Assembly (NCBI GenBank): GCA_030848705.1
Contig: CM061240.1
Coordinates: 23,641,001-23,705,000, forward strand
Length of the DNA: 64,000 bases
Source of the DNA: Heracleum sosnowskyi
Lineage: Eukaryota; Streptophyta; Magnoliopsida; Apiales; Apiaceae
Direction: 5' to 3'
How positions within the stretch are numbered: position 1 is the stretch's first letter; each line of letters opens with the position of its first letter. Shown in pieces: positions 34,144 to 44,557 of this stretch. Below the pieces are notes generated by a model, which had not been told where the DNA came from, ran no database searches, and worked only from the letters and a program-made list of their open reading frames with translations. Made by a program: the position numbers and the translations under genes.

Positions 34144-35172
34144 TACTGATTATTGTTTAATGTTTGTTCTTGGTTAGAATACAAGTGCTATGTGCTGTAT
34201 ATTTTCTGAAAGTCACTTGTATTTTATTTTATCAAAACATTTTCTTAGTTGATGTGTAATTACTGATCTTAAATATCATGCTGCTATCTAGTTTGTTAAA
34301 GTTTATAGGTTAAGTATTTTTAAATAGTTTATTTGCTCTAAAAATATTTTTCTCAGATTTTTCTATTGAGAAATTTATTTTTATTGCAAATTTATGAATT
34401 TAGAAATATTTAAATAATTGTTCAAACTGTCTATATATTTTTTCTTGTATTTTTAGAATTTTTCCTTGCATTTTTCTGATTTTTCCTTAATTTTCTGCAT
34501 TTCTACTTGTTTTTACTTAATTCTGTAGCAGATTTTTGAATTTCTTTTTCAAAAATACTACCGGAAAGACTATTTAATAGTCTTACTGATAGTATTGTTG
34601 AAATAGAAATTTAATTTACTTGGTTATTTGTTTTTCTTTTATTTTATTTCCTTTGTTGAATTAGATTTAAACTGATATTATTAATAGTTTTTCTAGTTTT
34701 AATCCATAAAGACTATCGGTAGGACTATTCTGAATAGTCTTACTGACAGTTTTTCTGATTTTTTCTTATTTATTTTAACTGTTTTTAGTTAACAGTTTTT
34801 GTTTTTTGTTTTTTTCTTTTTGTTTTTAGTCTTTTAAGTCAGAAAGACTACCGGTAAGACTATCCTTGATAGTCTTCCCAATAGTCTTGCCGAGTTTTCT
34901 ATAAATACTTGCCTTGTGTTTATTCATAATTCACTAAGTCTTTTCAAGCTCAAGTTTTTACTTAGCTTTTCTTTATCCCTTGGTTCTTTTAATTCCTTTT
35001 CTAAAAGAAGTGCTGCCGTTTTTTTTAATTAAATCTTTTCAAGCATTTCTTTTCTGATTTTAACTGAACCAATTTCTGTGTTAAATTGATTTGAATTTGG
35101 TGGATTATTTGTTTTCAATACTTAAAATCCTTAAAATTCTTATTAATTTTTATTAATTATTTATTTCTCTAG
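34144..35172 (+). promoter_or_regulatory. Sirevirus spacer with GACTAT palindromes, candidate internal promoter
   Basis: No ORF is visible. The stretch is T-rich. It contains three perfect inverted repeats of one type: GACTAT-tta-ATAGTC at 34568-34582, GACTATTC-t-GAATAGTC at 34723-34739, and GACTATC-ctt-GATAGTC at 34858-34874, each flanked by cttaCTGAyAGT or cCGGTAaGAC pieces. A TATA box follows at 34898 and the accessory ATG at 35173. Similar GACT/AGTC palindromes occur in the 5' LTR. The promoter role is inferred. Confidence 0.5.
34898..34908 (+). promoter_or_regulatory. TATA box for the Sirevirus accessory gene
   Basis: The tctataaatac motif is 265 bases before the ATG at 35173, right after the palindrome cluster. 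It is a good plant TATA match, and its function is inferred. Confidence 0.5.
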
Positions 35173-35735
35173 ATGGCTTTTGAAATTGTTAAAAACAATT
35201 TTTTAGGTTATATTGATCCTCTAAAATGTTCCGTTGAACGTTTTAGGCCTTGGATTCAGTTTTTAAACGAGCATTCCATTATTAGTCGTGCTATTACAAT
35301 GAATGTTCCTTTAAAACATGAACCCTTGAGGATTTTATGTTCTACTGCTATAGTGTCCACTGACTTATCTTCTATCACATTCTCTGTCGGTGACACACAC
35401 TATACTCTCAATAGAGATATTCTTTGTGATGCTCTTCATTTTCCCAGGGATAACTTTGTGAATCTACCTTCTGAAGCAGACCTAATTCAATTTTTCACAA
35501 ATATTCATTATCAAGGTCAGGTAGATTAGGTAAAGTTATCCAAGAGCAATCTAGTCAGTGAGTGGGATCTTTTCTTTGACACTTTGGCTAAGGTCTTCAG
35601 CAACTACACCAAAACCAATTTTCACAATATTCCTTCTATTTTTCATAATATTTGTTTTGGAGTTGCTAATAATCTTCGTATCAATTTTGGCCATCTCATC
35701 TGGAATCATTTGGCTAGAAGAGTTCTAGTGGCCAG
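35173..35735 (+). pseudogene. Sirevirus accessory protein, N-terminal part, cut by an insertion
   Basis: The ORF starts MAFEIVKNNFLGYIDP and is open apart from TAG at 35527-35529 (where Trp is likely). The protein is mostly helical-looking (SVGDTHYTLNRDILCDALHF, EWDLFFDTLAKVF, IFHNICFGVANNL). Its layout resembles the Athila accessory protein at 28659: a short beta-like stretch, a DALHFPRD-type motif comparable to RVLNLPRN, then two long helices. The Tekay-like element enters after codon 187 at 35736. The sequence resumes near 63065. The family is the extra ORF found after pol in some Sireviruses. Its role is unknown; I see no signal peptide. Confidence 0.7.
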
Positions 35736-38700
35736 TGTAATATCCGTTAATTTTTTTATTTTTTATTAATGAATAAATGATATATTTGGTATAAAATATT
35801 TTGTGGGATATTTGAATATTATTAAGGTGAGAGTGTTAAGTGATTATGTGTTATTTGGTGAGTCGGAAGCCCTTTCAAATATTTCGTCGTTTGAAATTTT
35901 CTTCAATCTTGAGCCCCGTTTTGAAAATTCAAGGGCCCGTTGAGATTTTGTACATCATTATTATTCCTTCGTCTTTCGTATTCGAAACGTTATCGAAAGG
36001 ATTATTCGTATCATTTCATCCCTAGTTATTTGATCTTGCTAGTATAATTCGTTTTGTTCGAAAAGGGAAAAATTGTTCCAAACCCTAATTGCTTAGGGGG
36101 ACGGATATATCGTTTATCTCAATATTTCATTTGTTATAGCCCCAGTATTCTTGAGCATTAGTTATATAATGATATGTATTGATTTGGATAATTATCAGTC
36201 CTTGTAGATAATTATCTCCTCGTAAAACGTGTTTTTAACCTAATTAGGGTTTTTAAACGATCCAGTGGATCTATATCGATCCAAAAATGTTCCTTGGGGT
36301 ATTATTTTTCCAAAAATATATAAAGACGAATCGTACCTTATAGCCTTCATTATCTACATTACGTATAATCAAAAAGTAAAAATTCCCGAAACGTGTTCTT
36401 CGTGTTCTTGAATAATCAAACCATTCGTTCAAGGTGTTATTGAATTCAGAAATCAAAGTTCAAGTACTCAAATCAAAGCTCTTGATCTCTAGTTTCAGAA
36501 TCTTCCAACCTCATCATCATCTGGTAATTTTTCGATTTATTATGAATTTTTCAATATTCAAATTAAATTAGGTTTATACCCGATTCGGGGATTTTCATTT
36601 TGTTGATTCTCCGTTCAATTGATTTCTTCTAACATTTTCCTAGGGTTCTAATTATCAAGAATCCATGATTTAATTTCATGTTTAAGTTCAATTTTGATGG
36701 GTTTAATTTTCGGGTTTTGACCCGAATTTTTCTTTTGCTTCGTTCGTTCTTGTTGTTGATCTGACATTGATTCTGATACAGGGGTTTTATTGTATGAGTT
36801 ATAAGCTTCATTTTGACATATTAAACATTGAGTTTCATGTAGAGAATTAGTAGATCGTGTTTCCGGTCGGAGTTGTTGCCGTCGGGATTCTTTGACCGGA
36901 TTCTGGGCTCGATTCCGGCATGATACATGTATGTTTGTGTGTTGGTTGTATTTGTCTTGGAAGGGCGAGCAAAAGCCCTCTAGTTTCATGTGTGTTTGAT
37001 CAGGAATGAAGGATTCCGGTCGCCGGGCATCGGCCGGATTATGGAAAACCCAGAATCCGGTGGGTTGTTCTTGGTGACCCGATTCCGTTCTTCCCGACCC
37101 GGTTGACCCGTTTTCTGACCCGGTTTCGATCTTTGAAACCCTAATTCCATTTCTGAAAACTGTTTTTGGATTTTAATTATTGATTTAATTCGAAAATAGT
37201 ATAAAATCTTTAAAAATTCATATTTTTATTTTTAAAATATATTTTTATATCAGAAAAATTCTGAATTTTTTTATTTTTTATTTTAAATTCGAAAATTGAT
37301 TAAACTTAATTATTTTAATTTATTTCAATTGATAATTAATTTATTAATTAATTGATTGATTAATTCTTTTAATTAGTTAATTCTTAATTAAAATTAATTA
37401 TTAATTAGATTTAATTAATTTAAAATTCAGTTTAATTATTTTCATGCTTGTTTTATTATTTAAAAATAGATTGAGCATTTAAAGAGTGTCAATGAATTTT
37501 ATTAATTGCATTTAATTGCATTTAAATACTTATATTGGATTTAAAAATCCGATTTGTTTTGATTGAAAAATTTGTTGTGATTTTTTAAATTCAAATAAGT
37601 TCTGTGTGACGTGTTTAAAAATGTTTATAAGTGCTATATGGTTCGTATAAGTTGTGTAAAGTGTTTATAGTCCGTATATACCCGTACTAGGGTTATGATT
37701 TGAGTTGTTAATACCGTAAATCATACCGGACGTCCGATACGTAACCAGTTATTTGTTTAAGTCTGTTATTAATTGATTATGTGTCGAGGTTAGAATGAGG
37801 ATAGTTAGACTTACTGTGATGAGTTGTTTAAATTATAGAATCGAGTTCCCAGAGCAAGGGAAAGGGGAAAGTTGATTGAACGAGTAGAACCGGTAACGAC
37901 ATAGACCAGGCAAGTATCTATGCCGTTATTGTGATAAATTGTATTGTCGTCTATATTTAAATGTTGAGACTCCAGAACAGTTCAGATTGTTAATCCTTGA
38001 CCCGTAATTGGGCAACTGATTCCATTTATAAATTTCCTAAATTCTTTGATTTGATCTGCATCAGAAACCCTTATTTCCAATCCAGTGATTATTGTTTTCA
38101 ACCCTTGATTGTTAATTCCCTTCTTTGATTATTTCTCATAACCATTACCGGTTGATTACCACCATTTGATTATTTCTTTCAACTATTGATTGTTGAATAC
38201 CATCGTTTGATTATTTCTCATAACCATTACTGGTTGATTACCACCACTTGATTATTGTTACAACTATTGATTGTTGATTTTTCGTCATTGACAATTAGCT
38301 ACCGTCATTGATAATCGATCTTCACCATTGATTTCTTTCCCCAAACGAGTATATATTACCGTTGGAATTATTTCATGATTATTCCCAATTTTCTTTTGAT
38401 ATCAAGCCGTTGAAGCTCTTTTGCAATTATTATACCTTGATGTTGTGCATTACTTATCGAGCATGTTATTGCTTATACCTTATGATAGAATTGGCATGTT
38501 TTTAAAATGGACCAATTATTGGTCAGGTCATTTATGGTCGATGTAATTTAGGCCCAGATTGGCCTTGGATCCGTAGAGGATTTTGTCATGAGCTAGTCTG
38601 GGGTTGTTGCGTGGCTGGCCAGCAGCACAACCTTTGTTTTGAATAAAATGTAGAAGTCCAATTCTAATTCCTTTTTCTTCAGTTGATATTGATATAAAGC

Positions 38701-39168
38701 ATGTGTTGGCTCAAACATTGTTGAATCAGATATCTTGAAATTCATATCTTAAATTTTGATGATATATATTGTTATGCTTGCTGAGCACTTTTGGCTCACT
38801 CTTGCTTGTTTCCTAACCCCATTCCAGTGAAGCGAGAGTATGAGTCGGAACAGCGTGACAGATAGTTCACCGGAAGCTAGGAGAGCACCTCAAGTGGTTG
38901 TCATTGGCAGGGTAGTTGTTGTCTTGTTTTGATTAGACTAGATGTCTAGTTCTGAACTTAGTTGTGATATAATAACTCTGATAAAATTTGGTTTGTAATA
39001 ATAAAAGATTGTAGAAGCTTGTGTTCAATGCCATAATCTATAGCGGTCTTGGTCAAGGGGTATTTATTGTCTTTATATATTATGCATGTGTTATAGTTAG
39101 TGATTATATTGTGTCCCGTTGGTCGGGTGACTCCTCAAATCTGTACCCCGGGTTTGGAGGGCGTTACA
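35736..39168 (+). repeat. 5' LTR of the Tekay-like element, 3.4 kb
   Basis: It begins TGTAATATCCGT and ends GGAGGGCGTTACA. Between 38090 and 38340 there is a tandem duplication of about 83 bp built from 'ttgattatttctcataacca' and 'caactattgattgttga' units; the 3' LTR has the same at about 62520-62730. The site cattttgttgattc at 36595-36608 is the undisturbed version of the CACTA insertion site. ORFs on either strand inside the LTR (such as 36648-36989 minus) occur in both LTR copies and are not supported as genes. Confidence 0.9.
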
Positions 39169-39171
39169 GGT

Positions 39172-39183
39172 TGGTATCAGAGC
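39172..39183 (+). other. Primer binding site, initiator tRNA-Met type
   Basis: TGGTATCAGAGC begins three bases after the LTR end and fixes the 3' border of the 5' LTR. Confidence 0.9.
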
Positions 39184-39311
39184 TAAAGGTTATGGCATTT
39201 GAAACAAGTTAGGACTTAGGGTCCATGATAACATAAAGGGTTAGAAATTCACTTAAGGATATTAGGAGGTCAGTTGAGAGTATTACGAGTGGTAATTAAA
39301 TGTGGTTATGA

Positions 39312-39866
39312 TTGCAGCCCCCTAGCTCTAGCTCAGAGTCAGACCCATCAGAAGATCCGACAGAGGAGAGAACTATACTGGATATTAGAGCAGGACCGTC
39401 GAGACCGTCACGACCGGCACGGAACCAGTCGAGGCAGCCAGTAGTTAGGAGGGATCAGATACCTTGTCCTGTTCCACTCCGACGAGTAGCCCCAACAGTA
39501 TTTTCTCAGGCATCAGTTTCTGGACATAGGTATCAGCTTTGTGATCTACCAGTTCCACACCATGAGTATCAGAGGGTGAGTAGGGAGAGAGAGTACTTCT
39601 GTAGCCAGGTATTATAGATGAGGAGGATTCGTTCGACAGAGGCAGCGGTAGTCCGAGAGAGGGACAGACTCAGAGTTCAGGTAGGAGATATTCAGATGAG
39701 ACTTAGAGTTACGAGGACATTGGTTGAGACTCGACTGCATGGTTTAGCTTCTAGCCGAGAGGGAGAGACAGTACCAGGGATGAGAGAGATTTTTGATTAC
39801 GCGATGGGAGAGATTGCAGAGATTGCAGGACCACCGTTATGGCAGACAGGAACAGGTGATTTGTGA
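39312..39866 (+). pseudogene. Extra ORF before gag, one stop, unknown function
   Basis: One frame runs from about 39312 to 39866, with a single TAG at 39615-39617. The first half is Ser/Arg/Pro-rich (QPPSSSSESDPSEDPTEERT, GPSRPSRPARNQSRQP). The second half is a charged, probably helical segment (TEAAVVRERDRLRVQVGDIQ, TRTLVETRLHGLASSREGE). No known domain is recognised. It lies upstream of gag, which starts 410 bases later. It could be a gag-like coiled-coil protein or an accessory factor. The first residue is uncertain because the frame may begin without ATG. Confidence 0.45.
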
Positions 39867-40276
39867 GCGGGTTAGGAGAAGTAAGATTTGGTATGGTATA
39901 TGGATTTCAGATAGACAGTATATAGACGCATATGGTAGTATCAGCAGTGCATCGGGCTTATAGGATCGCCTCGGGTTTTTGTTACATTTTTTTTGTATTG
40001 TAATCGGCAGTCGTAGTTCAGCTGTGACGTATTTTACTTTTGAAGCGTTCTACGCTTGTACTGACCCCATATATATATGATAATCATCTTTTGCAGAATT
40101 GGTATTATTCACTTGTCATTCATTTTCAGCATCATAATTGTCATTCTATTTGTTACAACGAGTGTACCCATACACCGTTGAGAAGATCTATAAACCTTCA
40201 AAATATCAATTGTGACCCTCCCTTCTATTTCCTTGAACTGTTTACTTAAATCAAATATTGTTTATTCATCAGCGAT

Positions 40277-41584
40277 ATGCCTCCTAGACGACAAACCCGT
40301 TCAAATGATTCCTCTGACCAGGAAGGTCAGCAGAATATACCTCCCACGGGACATATAGATCCGATGGTAATTCAACTTTTGAATACTCTTACCCAGCAGA
40401 CGGCCGCGCTAGCACAACAGCAGCAAGTGATTCAGCAACAGCTCTTAGAACAGCAGCAACAACATAAGCAGTAGAAGCTTCACCAACAGGCAGCACCCGC
40501 GGTAATGTTCAAATCTTTCCAGGCCGCGAAACCTCTAGAGTTTAAAGGATCCGCAGACCCCGTAGAGGCAAAGGCATGGTTAAAAGAGATAGAGAAGGCT
40601 TTTACCCTGATAGAAGTGACGGAAGATAAGAAGACAGAATATGCTAGTTATTTCTTGACGAGCGAGGCAAGTTATTGGTGGGAAACAAGTATGGCTATGG
40701 AGCCCGAGGGATTGATTACGTGGGCTAGATTTTTAGAATTTTTTATACAAAGGTATTTTCCAGATTATATGCGAGACCAGATGGATTTGAAGTTTTTAGA
40801 GTTGAAGCAGGGAAGCATGATTGTTCCCCAATACGAGACAAAGTTTATGGAGTTGTCAAGGTTTGTTCCGACATATGTGGACACGGAGAAGAAGAAGGCC
40901 AAAAGGTTCCAACAGGGACTAAGGTCATGGATTCGTAGCAAGTTAGCCATTTTGGAGTTGGATACTTATGCAGCAGTGGTACAGAAAGCAATGATTGTGG
41001 AAACAGAGAGTGATTCATACATGAAGGAGAGGGAGAATAAGAAGAGGAAAGTAGGGATACCCGAGAAGGGGCAGCAGCAAGGAAGTTTTCAGAGTCAGTC
41101 AAGTAAGAAGCCGCGATCTCAGCCCGATAGGGATACAAGTTTTAAGAAACCAGATACCGGAAGTGCAGGGCAGGATAACGGCCTACCAGCCAAAAGTTAC
41201 CAGGGAGTTACAAGACCCCCACTATCTGAATGCAAGACATGCAGGAAACGACATCCAGGAATATGCCATCGGTTGACTGTCACATGCTTTAAGTGCAACC
41301 AAAAGGGTCACTACTCCAGGGATTGTACTACAGGCATTGTGTGTCACCGTTGCCAGAAACCAGGACATGTGGTTAAGGATTGCAGAATGCCAGCAGCTGT
41401 GAACAACATGATCCGGGCCATAGAGGCACCCCCAGCTGTTAATATCCAGCCGTTAGCAAGGACTTATAATATGACAATGGGAGAAGAAGAAAGAGACTCC
41501 GACGTGATGCCAGGTACACCAAGTCTTTTATTTAGAAGCATTGCCCGTATATTGAATTGCGTAATAAAAGTTAAAATCGTATAG
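40277..41584 (+). pseudogene. Gag of the Tekay-like element, one stop, ends abruptly
   Basis: The start is MPPRRQTRSNDSSDQEG, followed by a Gln-rich region broken by TAG at 40472-40474 (in a Gln run). The frame continues to 41584. The capsid core includes KPLEFKGSADPVEAKAWLKE, SEASYWWETSMAM and FIQRYFPDYMRDQMDLKF. Two zinc knuckles follow: CFKCNQKGHYSRDC and CHRCQKPGHVVKDC. Beyond them ARTYNMTMGEEERDSDVMPG marks the start of the usual protease linker, but the sequence then leaves the protease without an active site and stops. Gag could in principle be supplied to particles, while enzymes would have to come from another element. Confidence 0.85.
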
Positions 41585-41923
41585 TGACCAGTTCATATAA
41601 TTTTCGTGGTGAGTTAAGTTTTGGAAAATTGTTTTGTTAGAATTTTTGCCTTACGAGTAAGAGAGTTTGATGCGAGTATTGATTGTAAGGGTAAGAGGGA
41701 TGTGTGATAGAATATGAAACCGTAGAGGTCCCGACAGATTCTTTGTATGTAGAACGACTGAGTCAATATGGTATCGCAAGGAGATAGTGTTAAAGAGTCG
41801 TGTGGAGGAAATCCTTTGGTAAACGAGTATAATTGAGAACTAGAAGGTGGCATGATAGAGACGTATCCCCAGCTGTTTCCTTGATCAGATCCTGAGGACA
41901 AGATCCTATTAAGGGGGGAAGGA
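41585..41923 (+). other. Remnant after deleted pol, and polypurine tract
   Basis: No protease, RT, RNase H or integrase motif is present. Near 41861-41881 acgtatccccagctgtttcc reads TYPQLFP followed by a stop, resembling the very end of a chromovirus integrase/chromodomain. This would mean an internal deletion removed pol. The tract aaggggggaagga at 41911-41923 directly precedes the 3' LTR. Confidence 0.5.
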
Positions 41924-42796
41924 TGTAATATCCGTGACTTTTTTTTTATTATTTATTTATTAATGAATAAATGATATATTTGGTATAAAATATTTTGTGG
42001 GATATTTGAATATTATTAAGGTGAGAGTGTTAAGTGATTATGTGTTATTTGGTGAGTCGGAAGCCCTTTCAAATATTTCGTCGTTTGAAATTTTCTTCAA
42101 TCTTGAGCCCCGTTTTGAAAATTCAAGGGCCCGTTGAGATTTTGTACATCATTATTATTCCTTCGTCTTTCGTATTCGAAACGTTATCGAAAGGATTATT
42201 CGTATCATTTCATCCCTAGTTATTTGATCTTGCCAATATAATTCGTTTTGTTCGAAAAGGGAAAAATTGTTCCAAACCCTAATTTCTTAGGGGGACGGAT
42301 ATATCGTTTATCTCAATATTTCATTTGTTATAGCCCCAGTATTCTTGAGCATTAGTTATATAATGATATGTATTGATTTGGATAATTATCAGTCCTTGTA
42401 GATAATTATCTCCTCGTAAAACGTGTTTTTAACCTAATTAGGGGTTTTAAACGATCCAGTGGATCTATATCGATCCAAAAATGTTCCTTGGGGTATTATT
42501 TTTCCAAAAATATATAAAGACGAATCGTACCTTATAGCCTTCATTATCTACATTACGTATAATCAAAAAGTAAAAATTCCCGAAACGTGTTCTTCGTGTT
42601 CTTGAATAATCAAACCATTCGTTCAAGGTGTTATTGAATTCAGAAATCAAAGTTCAAGTACTCAAATCAAAGCTCTTGATCTCTAGTTTCAGAATCTTCC
42701 AACCTCATCATCATCTGGTAATTTTTCGATTTATTATGAATTTTTCAATATTCGAATTAAATTAGGGGTTATACCCGATTTGGGGATTTTCATTTT
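41924..42796 (+). repeat. 3' LTR of the Tekay-like element, first part
   Basis: It starts TGTAATATCCGTGAC and matches 35736-36601 with few differences. It is interrupted after catttt by the CACTA terminus at 42797. Confidence 0.92.
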
Positions 42797-43200
42797 CACT
42801 ACAAGAAATTTGGCATTTACCTACTAATTGTAAATGTAGGTAAAAACATTATATTGGTTGGCAAAATCATTTACCTACCAATATTATATTTGTAGTGAGT
42901 GGTAGGTTAAAGTTAGTAAAGAAAGAGTCATTACCTACACATATTTATATTGGTAGGTAAAATATTAGGTAGAGCCCACTTTATTGAATAATCAGTTATG
43001 CGTCATCAGGTGACGTGTCGAAGCCTACATGGGCATGATTTGTCCACATGGCATCACATTATTTGTCCATTTGGCAATACCATGGTTATCCACATGGCAG
43101 CCCCACAATTACACATGGCAACCTTTAATTTGGTGATGTGTCACACCACGATTAGGTCCTCATGGCACTTATAATTTCTTCTTTTATAACGGTAGGTAAA
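42797..43200. repeat. Left terminus and subterminal repeats of the large CACTA element
   Basis: Alternating tttacctacyaat and attggtaggtaaa units lie between 42817 and 42970. They are followed by a stretch rich in 'cacatggca', shared with 1440-1670. Confidence 0.8.
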
Positions 43201-43598
43201 TACCAATAATAGGCAAATGCAATTTTAATTAATTTGCTCTTAAATATATAAATTCCACCCAAAAAAGTCATAAACAAACTTCATAATTTATGTCAAAATG
43301 TAACATATCACAAACTAAAACTAATCTAAAGCAAAATATATTTAACTGATGACTAAACAAAGCACACTAATATATGAATCATCTTCACTTTCGAGATTTG
43401 AAGGCCTTTCCAAAATTGCACCAGAGCCATCAAAACAAGTGGCATGAGATTGTTGCGACGATGTATGTCAAAAACTTCAACACGACAGTTCCTGGCTTCG
43501 TTAAATTTTGCAGCTATCTATTGGTAGCTTGGTTAATTACATTGTGCAATATTGTGGTCTTCATACACATTATTGATTGTACTACCAGCAGAGTGTCC
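43201..43598. other. CACTA interior, no clear gene
   Basis: AT-rich sequence is shared in part with 1720-1760 (the cataaattta and aagcaaaata words). On the minus strand 43560-43598 may continue the coding remnant described next. The 43374-43610 plus ORF has no recognisable domain. Confidence 0.4.
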
Positions 43599-43694
43599 TC
43601 ATCCTCCTAAATATATTGAACGACCAAGTACACTATCCATAATATCCTTGTCGAAGAATTCCGCAGAAGAATGTTGGTCCCTTAAAGCTCTTTT
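43599..43694 (-). pseudogene. Minus-strand exon, possible TnpA-like CACTA protein remnant
   Basis: On the minus strand a 3' splice site (ttattgatcag) precedes an exon reading KRALRDQHSSAEFFDKDIM then DSVLGRSIYLGG, with a stop at 43599. A 'D-x-x-M-D-S-V-L-G-R' stretch near the C-terminus is reminiscent of plant CACTA Transposase_24/TnpA-type proteins. It would continue the gene whose upstream exons lie at 54905-55254 beyond the Retand insertion. Assignment is tentative. Confidence 0.35.
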
Positions 43695-43993
43695 CTGATC
43701 AATAAGGAAGTATGAAACTTGGTAATCATACCAACTAATGAGTAAAAAAATGCGGTGCACTAAAATATAAAAATAATAGCATAAAACTGAAACTAAAAAA
43801 TTAGATTCTATCAACTTTGTTCTAAAAGTTAGGTTAAAGTTTCGAAGACCACAAGGATTGTTTCCAACTAAAAACCTATACTGGACTGAGGTAAGTTATA
43901 AGTTATAGCATAAGATTAGTCAGATCACACGGATTCCTGTTGTTCATAAACAGAGATGGAGCTTACAAGACCTTTGCACTAGATTTAAAAAAA
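43695..43993. other. CACTA interior up to the Retand insertion
   Basis: This AT-rich stretch contains no recognisable gene. It ends in the target duplication copy caggg, which starts at 43994. Confidence 0.5.
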
Positions 43994-43998
43994 CAGGG

Positions 43999-44524
43999 TG
44001 ATATGGGTTGAAATATAACCCTAGAAATAATTAATGATATATTAATTAGACCTAGTTTGGTCAAAGAATTTGGCCCGACAAAAGGCCCGAAACCCTAATT
44101 ATTTATTAATTTCGTAATTAATAAATAAGGGAAATTATCAGCTCATTAAATGAGTCCAAAATATAATAAAATCTTCATAGAAGGATCCTGAATCCCAATC
44201 AAATAATATGATGAGTCATAACACTTATCAAATAAGGATAATACTTGCCTGCCAAGTAATATACTCCTAATCAGTTATCAATTACAAATCTTATCAGTTT
44301 AGTCTCCTAAACTTACTCTAAATACAAGGCTCCAGACGCCTATATAAGGACCCACGTCCCTCAACCTAGAACTACGTTTTTTGACTTGATTCTCTATACA
44401 GCAGAGATACGTAGGCATCTTGTGAGGACCGATTTAGTCCCGAAACACAAGAGCAGTCATTAAAGCTTGAACGCTCATAAACCCTAGCATTTAATTTACA
44501 AGGTACGTTTTTTAATCCATAACA
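43999..44524 (+). repeat. 5' LTR of the Retand-type element
   Basis: It starts TGATATGGGTTG and ends TTAATCCATAACA. A TATA box (gcctatataagg) is at about 44338-44349. Six mismatches separate it from the 3' LTR. Confidence 0.96.
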
Positions 44525-44526
44525 TT

Positions 44527-44543
44527 TGGCGCCGTCTGTGGGA
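44527..44543 (+). other. Primer binding site of the Retand-type element
   Basis: TGGCGCCGTCTGTGGGA lies two bases past the LTR. It pairs with a tRNA 3' end of type GGCGCCA. I do not assign the tRNA with certainty. Confidence 0.75.
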
Positions 44544-44557
44544 AAACAACATCAACC

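Noticed and set aside
34144..35172. A Sirevirus 3' LTR starting after RNase H
   Set aside because: There are no TG...CA ends, no polypurine tract before it and no extended match to the 5' LTR; only short palindromes are shared.
36648..36989. Minus-strand ORF inside the 3.4-kb LTR, with a longer version at 61055-61495
   Set aside because: Both copies exist because the LTR is duplicated. The ORFs differ in start and length between copies, show no domain, and lie antisense in an LTR.
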